Origin: Gammaproteobacteria bacterium
GTDB lineage: Bacteria > Pseudomonadota > Gammaproteobacteria > Enterobacterales > Permianibacteraceae
Assembly: GCA_016182845.1 (NCBI GenBank)
Contig: JACPFT010000021.1
Location: 18,878 to 82,877 of the forward strand
DNA: 64,000 bases
Direction: 5' to 3'
The stretch's first letter is position 1, and every line of letters begins with the position of its first letter. Under the pieces are notes generated by a model, which had not been told where the DNA came from, did not search any database, and saw only the letters and a list, made by a program, of their open reading frames with translations. This document shows positions 7,071-16,177 of this stretch, one piece after another. Both the position numbers and the translations under genes were made by a program.

Positions 7071-9200
7071 TCAGCCTTGTTGTACCGGCAGCGCGCTCGC
7101 GGCCGATGCTTCGTCCATGGGGTCCGCCTCGGCGAGCGCCAGGCGGATCAGGAAAGTTGTACCACGCCCGGGCGCGCTGTCCACCGTCATTTCGCCGCCG
7201 AAGCTCTTCACGATCTCGCGGCTCTGGTAAACGCCTATGCCCATGCCGGCATTGCCCTTGGTGGTGTCGAAGGGCCGGAACAGGCGCTCGCGCACGAAGC
7301 CCTCGTCCATGCCGCAACCATTGTCGGCGACGCCGATCAGCACATCGCCGCCCTCGCGCCGCGCCGACAGCCGAACCCAGCCGTCCTCGGCCGTGGCCTC
7401 CTGGGCGTTCTGCAGCAGATGGCAGAGCAGGGACAGGAGCTTTTCATGCTCGGCGCGCACCCACAGCCCCGTCCCGCCCTCCAGGCCGGGTTCGGGCTTC
7501 TCGCCGGAACGCGCCGCCTGGGCCTCGCGCAGCAAGGGCTCCAGGGCCACCGGCCGCAGGGCCACGGCATCCTCGGCGCCGCCCTTGCGCAGATGGGCGA
7601 GCATGCGCTCCATCTTGGCGCTGGCATGGTCCACGGTGGCGAAGGCATCGGCTATGAAGGCCGGATTGCCCTTGTGGCGCTCGGCATTCTTCACCACCAG
7701 GTTCAGTTGGGCCACGACGTTCTTCAAATCGTGGACCACAAAGGCCGAAAGGCGATTGAAGGCCTCGAACTGGCGGGCATTGACCAGGGCCTCGGAGGCC
7801 AGGGACAGGGCCACATAGCCGGCGATCTGGCGGCCGGCGGTCTTGAGCAGGTCCCGGTCCTCCCAGATCACGACCCGCGGCGCGCGCGGACTGGTTAAGA
7901 GGATGAAGCCGGCCAGCTCGCCGTCGCGCTGCTGCAAGGGCACCACCAGCCAGAGATCCGTGCCGCGCACCAGGACCGCCGGCAGTTCCAGCTCGCTGTA
8001 CAGCTCCGGCCGTTCCCGGTACTCGGCCAGCTCGATGACCCAGTCGTGGGCCTCCAGCCAGGCGGCCAGGGCCTGGAAATCGGTCTGCATCAGCTCGGCG
8101 TCCGGCATGCGGTTGGCATGCCCCAGGTAGCGGTAGCGGCCGTCCTCGGCCTTGGCCCAGAGCAGGCCGCCGGGCGCGTCCACAATCTCGCCCAGGGCGC
8201 GCACGGCGTTCTCGTAAAGCGGCGTGCCCGGCGTCGGCGAGGAGATGGTGCGGATGAAGCGCAGCCACTCCTCGCGGTAATCGTATTTGTAGCTGAAGAA
8301 ATGCTTGTTGAAGAAGACCTTGACCCGCGCGCGCAGCTGGCCGGAGACGATGAGGGCCGCCAGGCCCATGAGCGCCGCCGCGACGAAGACCACTTGCAGG
8401 GCATCGGCCCAGTCGCCGCCCACGAGCTTAATGTAATAGCCGGAGCCGGCCATGAGCAGGAGGTAGACGCCGGCGGCCAGGACCGAGGCCGAGCGGATCA
8501 CGGCGGCGCGCGACACGAAGATCAGGATGGACCAGGTGGGGTTGCGCGCAACGGTTACCGCCAGGAGCGGCACGGCCAGGGCGCAGATGAAACCGCGCGC
8601 CGCCCAGAGCGTGCGGTTCAGGCCCTGGAACAGCAGGGCGTCGGAATACAGGTAGAAGTCATAGACGAACAAGGAGCCCAGGGACAGGCAGAGGAACTTG
8701 ATGCCCCAGCGCAGCTCGGGCCGGGTCTGGCGGTAAAGCTGTTCCACTAGGACCAGCCCTCCTAAGGACAGGCCCAGATAGCCGGCCAGGCGCAGGTCCA
8801 AGCCCAGGCGCAGGAATAAGCCCGGCAGGAGCTCGGCGAGAACGGTCAGGCCCAGGAGGCCGTAGAGCAGGGGTTTCAGGTGGCGGGCATACTCGCCCAG
8901 GCGGTTGGCGCTGCCCCGCAGGGGCTTGAGCAGATGGAAGAGCAGGGCGAACCAGGACAGGTAGCGCAGGGCCTCGCCCAGGCGGTAGACCAGGAACAGG
9001 GTGAGCGGCGGCTCCTTGCCGATCAGGGCCGCGAGGCTGGCCCAAAGCAGGTTGCCGGCCACCGCCAGGACCAGGACCAGGCCGGTGAAGCGACCGCGCC
9101 AACTGGACAGCAGCAGACCCAGGAGAATGGCATGAGACAGGGCCGCCAGGCCGTAACTGGTCGCGGCAATGGTATCCAGAGTCCCCGAGGCATCCACCAT
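7071..9200 (-). CDS. prsK: PEP-CTERM system histidine kinase PrsK
   Basis: A 709-residue membrane sensor kinase. The first 290 residues hold about eight hydrophobic segments, the polytopic sensor region typical of PrsK. A GAF-like cytoplasmic region follows at about 325-470. The phospho-acceptor is His490 in FVVHDLKN, and the HATPase_c domain shows the N box (LCHLLQNAQEAT) and G boxes (DNGCGMD, GMGIG). It phosphorylates PrsR, encoded 8 bases downstream. The signal sensed is unknown. A gap of 89 bases separates it from the protease gene upstream; the ATG at 9200 has only a weak Shine-Dalgarno. Confidence 0.92.
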   Translation of the reverse strand: MVDASGTLDTIAATSYGLAALSHAILLGLLLSSWRGRFTGLVLVLAVAGNLLWASLAALIGKEPPLTLFLVYRLGEALRYLSWFALLFHLLKPLRGSANRLGEYARHLKPLLYGLLGLTVLAELLPGLFLRLGLDLRLAGYLGLSLGGLVLVEQLYRQTRPELRWGIKFLCLSLGSLFVYDFYLYSDALLFQGLNRTLWAARGFICALAVPLLAVTVARNPTWSILIFVSRAAVIRSASVLAAGVYLLLMAGSGYYIKLVGGDWADALQVVFVAAALMGLAALIVSGQLRARVKVFFNKHFFSYKYDYREEWLRFIRTISSPTPGTPLYENAVRALGEIVDAPGGLLWAKAEDGRYRYLGHANRMPDAELMQTDFQALAAWLEAHDWVIELAEYRERPELYSELELPAVLVRGTDLWLVVPLQQRDGELAGFILLTSPRAPRVVIWEDRDLLKTAGRQIAGYVALSLASEALVNARQFEAFNRLSAFVVHDLKNVVAQLNLVVKNAERHKGNPAFIADAFATVDHASAKMERMLAHLRKGGAEDAVALRPVALEPLLREAQAARSGEKPEPGLEGGTGLWVRAEHEKLLSLLCHLLQNAQEATAEDGWVRLSARREGGDVLIGVADNGCGMDEGFVRERLFRPFDTTKGNAGMGIGVYQSREIVKSFGGEMTVDSAPGRGTTFLIRLALAEADPMDEASAASALPVQQG

Positions 9201-9289
9201 GAGCCATTCCTTTGCTCGATTCAGCCGCCTATCTTACGCGGTGGGCGGTTCGGGCGCCATGCGTGAACCACGTCACAAATCCCTGGTGC

Positions 9290-10063
9290 TCACAAACCAT
9301 TGGCCTTGAGCAAGGCGCGGATATGTTCGACCGGAATGGCATAGCTGATGCCGCTGGGCGCGGACACCGCCTGCTTGAGTTGGGCCTCCTTGCTGCCCTG
9401 CACGAAGCCGGAATTGAGCACGCCCACCACCGCGCCGGTCTCTGGCTCGTAGAGGGGACTGCCGCTGTTGCCGGGGTAGGCCGTAGCGTCCAGCTGGTAG
9501 ACCAGGAAGGGATTGCGCAGGGCGCGGATCTGTTCCGGATCCAGCTGCCGGCTCTGGTCGGCGGGCAGGGCGATGGGCGAGATGGCCGACACCAGGCCGT
9601 GGTGGGTCACCGGATAGGGGCCCAGGACGGCGCCGATGGGAAAACCGGTGAAGGCATAGGTCTCGCCCTCGCGGGCGCCGCCGGTGGCCAGGCTCAGGGC
9701 CGGCAGGGGCGCGCCGTCCATGCGCAGGAGCGCCAGATCGTGGCGCCGATCCACGGCCAGGCGCTGCACCGTGCGCACTTCCGCCGCCTGGCCCACGCCC
9801 ACCACCACCGCCAGGACCTCGCTCTTGGCCACGTCCAGGACCTCGGGCAGCACATGGGCATTGGTGACGAGGTGGCGGCCGTCGGCCACGGCGAAGCCGG
9901 TGCCCAACATGGCGAAGGGCGGCCGGCGCAGCTTCTGCAGCGTGCCCACGCCGACGATGGCCGGCTTGATGCGCGCCACGGTGTCCGGCAGGCCGGCGGC
10001 CTGGACCGGGAGCGCGGCCAGGCTCAGGACCAGACCGGCGAGGAAGCGGCGAAACGGGCTCAT
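9290..10063 (-). CDS. Trypsin-like periplasmic serine protease
   Basis: A 257-residue protein starting at 10063 with an AAGGAG Shine-Dalgarno six bases upstream; the frame stays open further upstream but that part reads into the neighbouring gene. A signal peptide ends at PVQA|AG. The catalytic triad is visible: His in TNAHV, Asp in RHDLALL and Ser in GNSGSP. There is no PDZ domain, so it is not DegP/DegQ. It lies inside the prs operon, 28 bases after the PaaK-like gene and 89 before prsK, which suggests it acts on exported proteins of the same system (inference). Confidence 0.8.
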   Translation of the reverse strand: MSPFRRFLAGLVLSLAALPVQAAGLPDTVARIKPAIVGVGTLQKLRRPPFAMLGTGFAVADGRHLVTNAHVLPEVLDVAKSEVLAVVVGVGQAAEVRTVQRLAVDRRHDLALLRMDGAPLPALSLATGGAREGETYAFTGFPIGAVLGPYPVTHHGLVSAISPIALPADQSRQLDPEQIRALRNPFLVYQLDATAYPGNSGSPLYEPETGAVVGVLNSGFVQGSKEAQLKQAVSAPSGISYAIPVEHIRALLKANGL

Positions 10064-10091
10064 GGGTGGCTCCTTGCGTAAGCAATCAGGG

Positions 10092-11435
10092 TCAGACTCG
10101 GCTGACCACGTAGCGGAATTTCCCGGACCGCTCGGGCGGGATCTCGGCGACGCGGCGGATCTTGACCTCCACCTCGGCGCCCAGGCGCTGGCGGAAGCCG
10201 GCACCTATGGCGGCCTCCTGGGCCTCGCCGAAGCCCTCGCCGGGCACCACCAGGACCTCGGTGAGCGCGCGGCTCTCCTGAACGATCTTGAACTGACCGA
10301 CGCCCGGCAGATCGCGCAGGATGTAGATCAGGGCGAGGCCGTGCATGACCGTGCCGTCGGCGGCGGTGATGAAGTCCGTGGTGCGGCCCTGGATCTCCTG
10401 CAAGAGAGGCAGGCCGCGCCCGCAGGGACAGGCCGCCTCGGACAGGACGGCCACATCGCCGGTGCGGTAGCGGACGAAGGGGAAATCCCGGGTCGCCAAA
10501 TGGGTGACCACCACCTCGCCGGAAGTCCCGGGCGGCAGGGGCCGGCCCTCGCCGTCCACGATCTCCACCAGGATGTCCTCGGCGGAGAGGTGCATGCCGC
10601 CTCGCGGGCATTCGTGGGCGATGAAGCCGGCATCGCGCCCGCCATAGCCGTTGGCCACGGGCGCGCCATAGGCCTGGGCGATGAGGGCGCGCTGTTCGTC
10701 GTAGAGGCGCTCGGAGGTGACGAACACGACCTTGATGCCTAAGTCGTCCAGGCGTTGGCCGGACAGGCGCGCATGCTCGGCGATGCGCGACAGGGCCGAG
10801 GGGTAGCCGAAGAGCATGGCTGGGCGAAACGCGCGGATCGTGGCCACATAGCCGTCCAGCTTGGCCGGTCCCAGGTCGAAGGCCGGCACCAGCTCGGAGC
10901 GCAGCAGCCGGTCGCGGGCCAGGCGCAGCCGGTCCTGGGCGCCCAGCTCCACCGGCGAGCCCCAGACCACCAGTTCCGGATCGCCGATGTCCACGCCCCA
11001 CCAGCGCGTGGCGCGCCACTTGCTCGCCACGTCGTGGGAGATGCGGTCCTTGCCCATGTAAAAAATCAGCGGCTCGCCGCTGGAGCCGCCGGTGTTGTAA
11101 CGCTTCAGGGGTCCGGCGTCCTCGGCCTTGAGCGCCTCGGTATGCTCGCGGATCAGGGGCTTGGTGAGCAGGGGCAGTCGGGCCAGGTCGGCGAGGCTAG
11201 ACACCGATTCGGGCCGAAAATCCAGGCGGGCGAACAGCTCGCGGTAATAGGGCACATGGGCATCGATGTCGGCGAGGAAGGCGCGCAGCTTAGCGAGGCG
11301 CAAGGCCTCCAGCTCGGGCCGTGACAACCACTGGCTGCGCTCCAGTTCGGCGCGCCAGGCCACGGAGCGATGGCCCTTTAGGCGTTCGTGCAGGGGAAAG
11401 AGCAGCCGCGAGCACAGGGCGGTATACAAACCCAT
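10092..11435 (-). CDS. PaaK/CapK-family adenylate-forming enzyme (phenylacetate-CoA ligase-like)
   Basis: A 447-residue protein. The nucleotide-binding loop reads YNTGGSSGEP (about residues 113-122), followed by motifs YGGRDAGFIAHECP and RYRTGDVA of the AMP-forming ligase superfamily. PaaK makes phenylacetyl-CoA, but CapK-like relatives are common in capsule/EPS clusters, where their substrates are unknown. The location, 6 bases after the exosortase-associated O-ligase, argues for a polysaccharide or glycoconjugate role rather than phenylacetate catabolism; no paa genes are present. A Cys pair (CPCGRG) follows the TGD motif, as in other PaaK-like proteins. Confidence 0.75.
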   Translation of the reverse strand: MGLYTALCSRLLFPLHERLKGHRSVAWRAELERSQWLSRPELEALRLAKLRAFLADIDAHVPYYRELFARLDFRPESVSSLADLARLPLLTKPLIREHTEALKAEDAGPLKRYNTGGSSGEPLIFYMGKDRISHDVASKWRATRWWGVDIGDPELVVWGSPVELGAQDRLRLARDRLLRSELVPAFDLGPAKLDGYVATIRAFRPAMLFGYPSALSRIAEHARLSGQRLDDLGIKVVFVTSERLYDEQRALIAQAYGAPVANGYGGRDAGFIAHECPRGGMHLSAEDILVEIVDGEGRPLPPGTSGEVVVTHLATRDFPFVRYRTGDVAVLSEAACPCGRGLPLLQEIQGRTTDFITAADGTVMHGLALIYILRDLPGVGQFKIVQESRALTEVLVVPGEGFGEAQEAAIGAGFRQRLGAEVEVKIRRVAEIPPERSGKFRYVVSRV

Positions 11436-11441
11436 GGGGCA

Positions 11442-12809
11442 TCATCCTCTGCGGCCGGGCGTGAAACCCGGCATGGGAGCGAAACGGGGCTTGGCCGGCT
11501 CGTCGAGGACGCCCGGCTTTTTCTCCCAGGGCAGGCTGGCGCCGGGCGCCTTGGCCAACTCGGTCTTGACGATGACGCCCATGGCCACGACCGTCGCGAT
11601 CAAGTGGTAGTACAGGTCGAAATAGCCCATGCCCAGGAACAACCCGCCCACGGCATAGGCGATGAAACTGACCTGGAGCATGCCGCCCAGATCGCCGACC
11701 CAGCGCAGCTCCTCCCGCCTTCGCCCCAGGCGCATGGCCTCGGCGCAGGCCCGCCAGGCGAGCCAGGCCACCATCAGGAACAGCCCCAGGCCGATGAAGC
11801 CGTGCTCGCCCAGCATCTGGAAATAGATGGAATGGACGTCGAAGAACACCGCCGGGTCGAAGCGCGAGCGGTCGCCGGTGTCGTATTTGTAGAAATTCTC
11901 CTGGGTGAAGGTGTCGAAGCCGCCGCCAAAAGGTTCCTTGCTGGCCACGAAATAGGCCAGCCACCAGGCATTGATACGGCCGCGCGCCGAGGCATCGGTC
12001 TCCTCCGGGTTGTCGCCGATGGTGGCCATGCGGTCATGCCATTTCTGCGGCATCAGGGCCACGCCGACGATGCCCACGCAGGCGATGACGATGCCTAAGG
12101 CCAGTTTCTTACGGCTCTTCAGCCACAGGAACACCCCCATGGCGGCGGCGGCCAGGAGCGCCCCGCGCGAGAAGGAGCCGAAGACCGCCGCCGCCGACAT
12201 CAGCATGGCGAAGCTCATGGCATGGCGCTGCCAGGCCTGTTTCAGCTGCAGCTGGAGGAAGCGCATCAGGGGGATGGTCATCAGCAGGGTCAGGGCCAGC
12301 TCGTTATTGCCCTCGTAGAAGCCGGTGGGCGGCCCCCAGACCAGGTTCTGGCCGCCGCCTACGATCGTGAAGATCCCGCCCTTCACGCCGTAGAAGCCGA
12401 TGGAGCCCACCACCACCCAGAGCATCCAGGTGAGCCGCTCCCTGGTGTTGACCAGCATCATGATCACCAGGGTGATCAGCTGGATCTTCATGACCTTGTC
12501 AAACTGGGCCCAGGCGTCGGGCGTGTTGGGATGGACGAAATGGCAGACGACCATCCACAGGATGAAGATCAGCAGACCCACGGTGACCGGCTGGACCGGC
12601 AGGCGCTTGGACTCCTTGCTGAACAGAAAGGACACCAGGAAGGTGGAGCCGACGATCATGGCCCAGGGCTTGTTGACCGCGAAGCCATAGCCCAGCTTGT
12701 GAGGGAGCATATAGCTGATCCAGCACCAGACCAGCAGGCCGAAGAACGGCCGGATCAGGATGACCGGCAGGGAACCGAGTATGAGGGCGGCTACGATAAG
12801 GTCGCGCAT
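11442..12809 (-). CDS. Putative O-glycosylation ligase, exosortase A system-associated (Wzy/O-antigen ligase-like)
   Basis: A 455-residue polytopic membrane protein with about ten hydrophobic segments. The start at 12809 (MRDLIVAALILGSLPV) has an AGGA Shine-Dalgarno; the 40 residues open upstream look random. The N-terminal segment LIRPFFGLLVWCWISYMLPH is typical of the exosortase-A-associated ligase family. A large periplasmic loop in the C-terminal half carries the region conserved in O-antigen ligases (GGGFDTFT... and DVHSIYFQMLGEHG). It probably transfers or polymerises glycans in the periplasm. It is the first gene of the minus-strand operon ending with prsT. Confidence 0.82.
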   Translation of the reverse strand: MRDLIVAALILGSLPVILIRPFFGLLVWCWISYMLPHKLGYGFAVNKPWAMIVGSTFLVSFLFSKESKRLPVQPVTVGLLIFILWMVVCHFVHPNTPDAWAQFDKVMKIQLITLVIMMLVNTRERLTWMLWVVVGSIGFYGVKGGIFTIVGGGQNLVWGPPTGFYEGNNELALTLLMTIPLMRFLQLQLKQAWQRHAMSFAMLMSAAAVFGSFSRGALLAAAAMGVFLWLKSRKKLALGIVIACVGIVGVALMPQKWHDRMATIGDNPEETDASARGRINAWWLAYFVASKEPFGGGFDTFTQENFYKYDTGDRSRFDPAVFFDVHSIYFQMLGEHGFIGLGLFLMVAWLAWRACAEAMRLGRRREELRWVGDLGGMLQVSFIAYAVGGLFLGMGYFDLYYHLIATVVAMGVIVKTELAKAPGASLPWEKKPGVLDEPAKPRFAPMPGFTPGRRG

Positions 12810-12961
12810 GTTCGTCCTGAAAGGCGACTTTCTTGAAGGTGAGGGGGCTAAGGGTAGCGCCTGGGCCGGCGGCGGGCAAGGCGTGGGCATGGGCCGCGCG
12901 CGGATGGCTGTGCTAAGCTCCGGCCCCAAACCAGGGGTCCCCGCACAAGGAAGCCGTGCCC

Positions 12962-13951
12962 ATGTTCGTCGCCCATGTCCACAATTTCCGCGGCCTGGCC
13001 ATCAGCCTGATCGTGGCCGTGCACTGCCTGTCCATCTTCGATTGGAGCGGCAGCCCGGAGCTGGAGCGCTGGCTCAAGATCCTCTTGCTCAATGCCACGG
13101 TGTTCTTCCTGTTCATCGCCGGCTATCTGTTCCAACACCTCTCGGCGCGCTTCCATTACCCGGACTACCTCAAGACCAAGTTCAGGAACGTGGTCTGTCC
13201 CTATCTCGTGGTGTCCATCCCGGCCCTGTTCCTGTTCACGGTCGTGATGCAGCGCCCCGAGATCCGTCCCGGCTTCTACGACCAGGCGCCCTGGCGGCAG
13301 ATCGCCGAGTTCCTGCTCACCGGCCAACACCTGGCCCCCTTCTGGTTCATCCCCACCATCGTCGTCTTCTACCTGGCGGCGCCGCTCTTGGTCCGCCTCG
13401 ACCGTCTGCCCGGCTTCTACTGGAGCCTGCCGCTGTGGCTCCTGGTGCCGGTCTTCGTGTCCCGAGGCATGAACGCGCCGCTCAAGAGCTTCGTGCACTT
13501 CCTGCCCGTCTACCTGCTGGGCATGGCCATGAGCCGCCACCGCCATGCCGTCGAAGCCTGGCTGGCCCGCTGGTGGTGGACCCTGCTCATTCCGGTCGCC
13601 GCCCTGGTCGGCGCCGAGGACTTGTACGCCCAGGGCACCCACTCCTGGTACAACACCCTGCAGAAGATCCTGCTCTGCCCCGTGCTCTTCGAGCTGATGC
13701 GCCGCGCCGGACACCATGCCGACCGCTGGCTGAACCAGGCCGCGACCTTAAGCTTCGGCATCTTCTTCCTGCATTCCTACCTGATCTCGGCCAGCAAGCT
13801 CGCCATCGCCAAGCTCTGGGGCGGCTTGCCGCCCGGCTCGCTCTGGGCCCTCGCCCTGGCCTGGCTCGCCGCCATGGCCTTGAGCATCGCCGTGGTCGCC
13901 GGGCTCAAGCGGATCCTGGGCCACTATAGCCGGTCGCTGATCGGCACCTAG
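12962..13951 (+). CDS. Acyltransferase_3-family membrane acyltransferase
   Basis: A 329-residue integral membrane protein with about ten transmembrane segments. The N-terminus FRGLAISLIVAVHCLSIFDW carries the conserved early His of membrane O-acyltransferases (OafA/NodX type). Such enzymes acetylate or acylate surface sugars. An AAGGAA Shine-Dalgarno lies 9 bases before the ATG at 12962; the in-frame GTG at 12956 is too close to it. It diverges from the exosortase-associated O-ligase, so its substrate may be the same surface glycan (inference). A TGCTAAGCT extended -10-like motif lies at 12911-12919. Confidence 0.75.
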   Translation: MFVAHVHNFRGLAISLIVAVHCLSIFDWSGSPELERWLKILLLNATVFFLFIAGYLFQHLSARFHYPDYLKTKFRNVVCPYLVVSIPALFLFTVVMQRPEIRPGFYDQAPWRQIAEFLLTGQHLAPFWFIPTIVVFYLAAPLLVRLDRLPGFYWSLPLWLLVPVFVSRGMNAPLKSFVHFLPVYLLGMAMSRHRHAVEAWLARWWWTLLIPVAALVGAEDLYAQGTHSWYNTLQKILLCPVLFELMRRAGHHADRWLNQAATLSFGIFFLHSYLISASKLAIAKLWGGLPPGSLWALALAWLAAMALSIAVVAGLKRILGHYSRSLIGT

Positions 13952-13956
13952 GCTCT

Positions 13957-13964
13957 GCTACAAT
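13957..13964 (+). promoter_or_regulatory. Extended -10 promoter of uvrD
   Basis: The motif TGCTACAAT (TG one base before TACAAT) lies 35 bases before the uvrD start. No good -35 hexamer is present, as expected for an extended -10 promoter. Confidence 0.45.
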
Positions 13965-13999
13965 CGCGGGCCTTACCGCCCGCCTTGCCGAATGCTCCC

Positions 14000-16177
14000 A
14001 TGGATGTCACCGCCGTTCTCGATTCCCTCAACGACGCCCAGCGCGAGGCGGTCACCGCGCCCGCCGATCCGCTCCTGGTCCTGGCCGGCGCCGGCTCGGG
14101 CAAGACCCGCGTCCTGGTGCACCGCATCGCCTGGCTGATCCAGGTCGAGGGCCTGTCGCCCTATTCCCTCCTGGCCGTGACCTTCACCAACAAGGCCGCC
14201 GCCGAGATGCGCGGGCGCATCGAGTCCCTGTTGCATATGCCCGCCCAGGGCCTGTGGATAGGCACCTTTCACGGCCTGGCCCACCGCCTGCTACGCAGCC
14301 ACTGGCGCGACGCCAAGCTGCCCGAGCATTTCCAGATCCTCGATGCCGACGACCAGCTGCGCCTGGTCAAGCGGGTCATGAAGGCCCTGCAGCTCGACGA
14401 GAAGCAATGGCCGGCCAAGCAGGCCCAGTGGTGGATCAACGGCAAGAAGGACGAGGGCCTGCGCCCCCAGCACATCCCCAGCAATGGCGATGCCTTCGAG
14501 CGCACCATGCTGCGCGTCTACGTGGACTACCAGGCCGCCTGCGAGCAATCGGGGCTCATCGACTTCGCCGAGATCCTGCTGCGCGCCCACGAGCTGTTCC
14601 TGAACAATCCCGAGCTGCTGGCCCATTACCAGGAACGCTTCCGCCATATCCTGGTGGACGAGTTCCAGGACACCAACGACATCCAGTACGCCTTCGTGCG
14701 CCTGCTCTCCGAGCGCCACCAGGCCCTGACCATCGTCGGCGACGACGACCAGTCCATCTACGGCTGGCGCGGCGCCAAGATCGAGCATATCCGCGAGTTC
14801 GAGCGGGATTTCCCGGGCGCCAGGACCGTGCGCCTGGAGCAGAACTACCGCTCCACGGGCACCATCCTCAAGGCCGCCAATGCCGTGATCGCCCATAACG
14901 ATCAGCGCCTGGGCAAGAATTTGTGGACCGAAGGCCGGGAGGGCGAGCCCATCCAGGTCTATGCCGCCTTCAACGAACAGGAAGAGGCCCGCTTCGTGGC
15001 GGCCCGCCTCAAGGACCATTTCCAGCGCGAGGGCGCCTGGAAGGACTGCGCCGTGCTCTACCGCTCCAATGCCCAGTCCCGCGTCCTGGAAGAGGCCTTG
15101 ATCCTCAACCAGATCCCCTACCGGATCTACGGGGGCCTGCGCTTCTTCGAGCGCCAGGAAATCAAGGACGCCATGGCCTACCTGCGCCTCGTCGCCAACC
15201 GCCAGGACGATGCCGCCTTCGAGCGCGTGATCAACACGCCCACGCGCGGGATCGGCGAGCGCAGCCTGGATCTCTTGCGCGCCACGGCCCGGGAACGGGA
15301 GCTGCCGATGTGGGCAGCGGCGGAGCTGGTGCTCAAGGAAAACCTGCTGCCGGCCCGCGCCGCCAATGCCGTGGGCGGCTTCCTGGAACTCATTGAAAAT
15401 ATTGCTAAAAGCACGGCCGATGTGGCCCTGGAGCTGGTGGTCGAGCGGTCCTTGCGCCTGTCCGGCCTGCGCGCCATGTACCAGGCCGAGAAGGGCGAGA
15501 AGGCCCAAGGCCGCCTGGAGAACTTGGAGGAATTGGCCAATGCCGCCGCCGAGTTCAACGATCTAGAAGCCGAGGAGGGCATGACCCCGCTGACCGCCTT
15601 CTTGTCCCATGCCGCCCTGGAGGCCGGCGAGACCCAGGCCGCCCAGTTCGAGGACTGCGTCCAGCTCATGACCCTGCACTCGGCCAAGGGCCTGGAGTTC
15701 CCCATGGTGGTCATCGCCGGCGTCGAGGAAGGCCTCTTCCCCCACCAGATGTCCATGGAGGACCCGGGGCGGCTCGAAGAAGAGCGGCGGCTCTGCTACG
15801 TGGGCATCACCCGCGCCATGCGCAGCCTCTACCTGACCCATGCCGAGAGCCGGCGCTTGTACGGCGGCGAGAGCGAACGGCGCCGGCCCAGCCGCTTCCT
15901 GCGCGAGATCCCGGCGGGCCTGCTGCAGGAAGTGCGCATGAACGCCAGCCTGTCGCGGCCGGTGTTTTCCGGACATACCCAACCGGGCTTGCGCCAGGCC
16001 ACGGTCAGCGACGGCGCCCAGCATTTCAAACTGGGCCAACGCGTCAGCCACCCGAAATTCGGCGAGGGCATCGTGCTCAACCTGGAAGGCGGCGGCGCCC
16101 AGGCGCGCATCCAGGTCAATTTCCGCGAGGGCGCGAAATGGCTGGTACTGCAGTACGCGCGCCTGGAGGCGGTGTGA
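14000..16177 (+). CDS. uvrD: DNA helicase II UvrD
   Basis: A 725-residue SF1A 3'-5' helicase for nucleotide-excision and mismatch repair. The start MDVTAVLDSLNDAQREAV at 14000 aligns with E. coli UvrD; an upstream in-frame TTG at 13985 was rejected. Visible motifs: Walker A GAGSGKT at 30-36, motif Ia TFTNKAAAEM, Walker B VDEFQDTN, motif III GDDDQSIYGWRGA, motif IV QNYRS, motif V TLHSAKGLEF and motif VI YVGITRA. The C-terminal Tudor-like domain (LGQRVSHPKFGEG) that binds RNA polymerase is intact. It overlaps the mltA start by 4 bases. Confidence 0.95.
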   Translation: MDVTAVLDSLNDAQREAVTAPADPLLVLAGAGSGKTRVLVHRIAWLIQVEGLSPYSLLAVTFTNKAAAEMRGRIESLLHMPAQGLWIGTFHGLAHRLLRSHWRDAKLPEHFQILDADDQLRLVKRVMKALQLDEKQWPAKQAQWWINGKKDEGLRPQHIPSNGDAFERTMLRVYVDYQAACEQSGLIDFAEILLRAHELFLNNPELLAHYQERFRHILVDEFQDTNDIQYAFVRLLSERHQALTIVGDDDQSIYGWRGAKIEHIREFERDFPGARTVRLEQNYRSTGTILKAANAVIAHNDQRLGKNLWTEGREGEPIQVYAAFNEQEEARFVAARLKDHFQREGAWKDCAVLYRSNAQSRVLEEALILNQIPYRIYGGLRFFERQEIKDAMAYLRLVANRQDDAAFERVINTPTRGIGERSLDLLRATARERELPMWAAAELVLKENLLPARAANAVGGFLELIENIAKSTADVALELVVERSLRLSGLRAMYQAEKGEKAQGRLENLEELANAAAEFNDLEAEEGMTPLTAFLSHAALEAGETQAAQFEDCVQLMTLHSAKGLEFPMVVIAGVEEGLFPHQMSMEDPGRLEEERRLCYVGITRAMRSLYLTHAESRRLYGGESERRRPSRFLREIPAGLLQEVRMNASLSRPVFSGHTQPGLRQATVSDGAQHFKLGQRVSHPKFGEGIVLNLEGGGAQARIQVNFREGAKWLVLQYARLEAV

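Noticed and set aside
16138..16173. ATG start for MltA 36 bases upstream of the chosen GTG
   Set aside because: It is buried in uvrD and pushes the lipobox further from the N-terminus. The GTG overlaps the uvrD stop, has GGAGG upstream and gives a standard lipoprotein signal.
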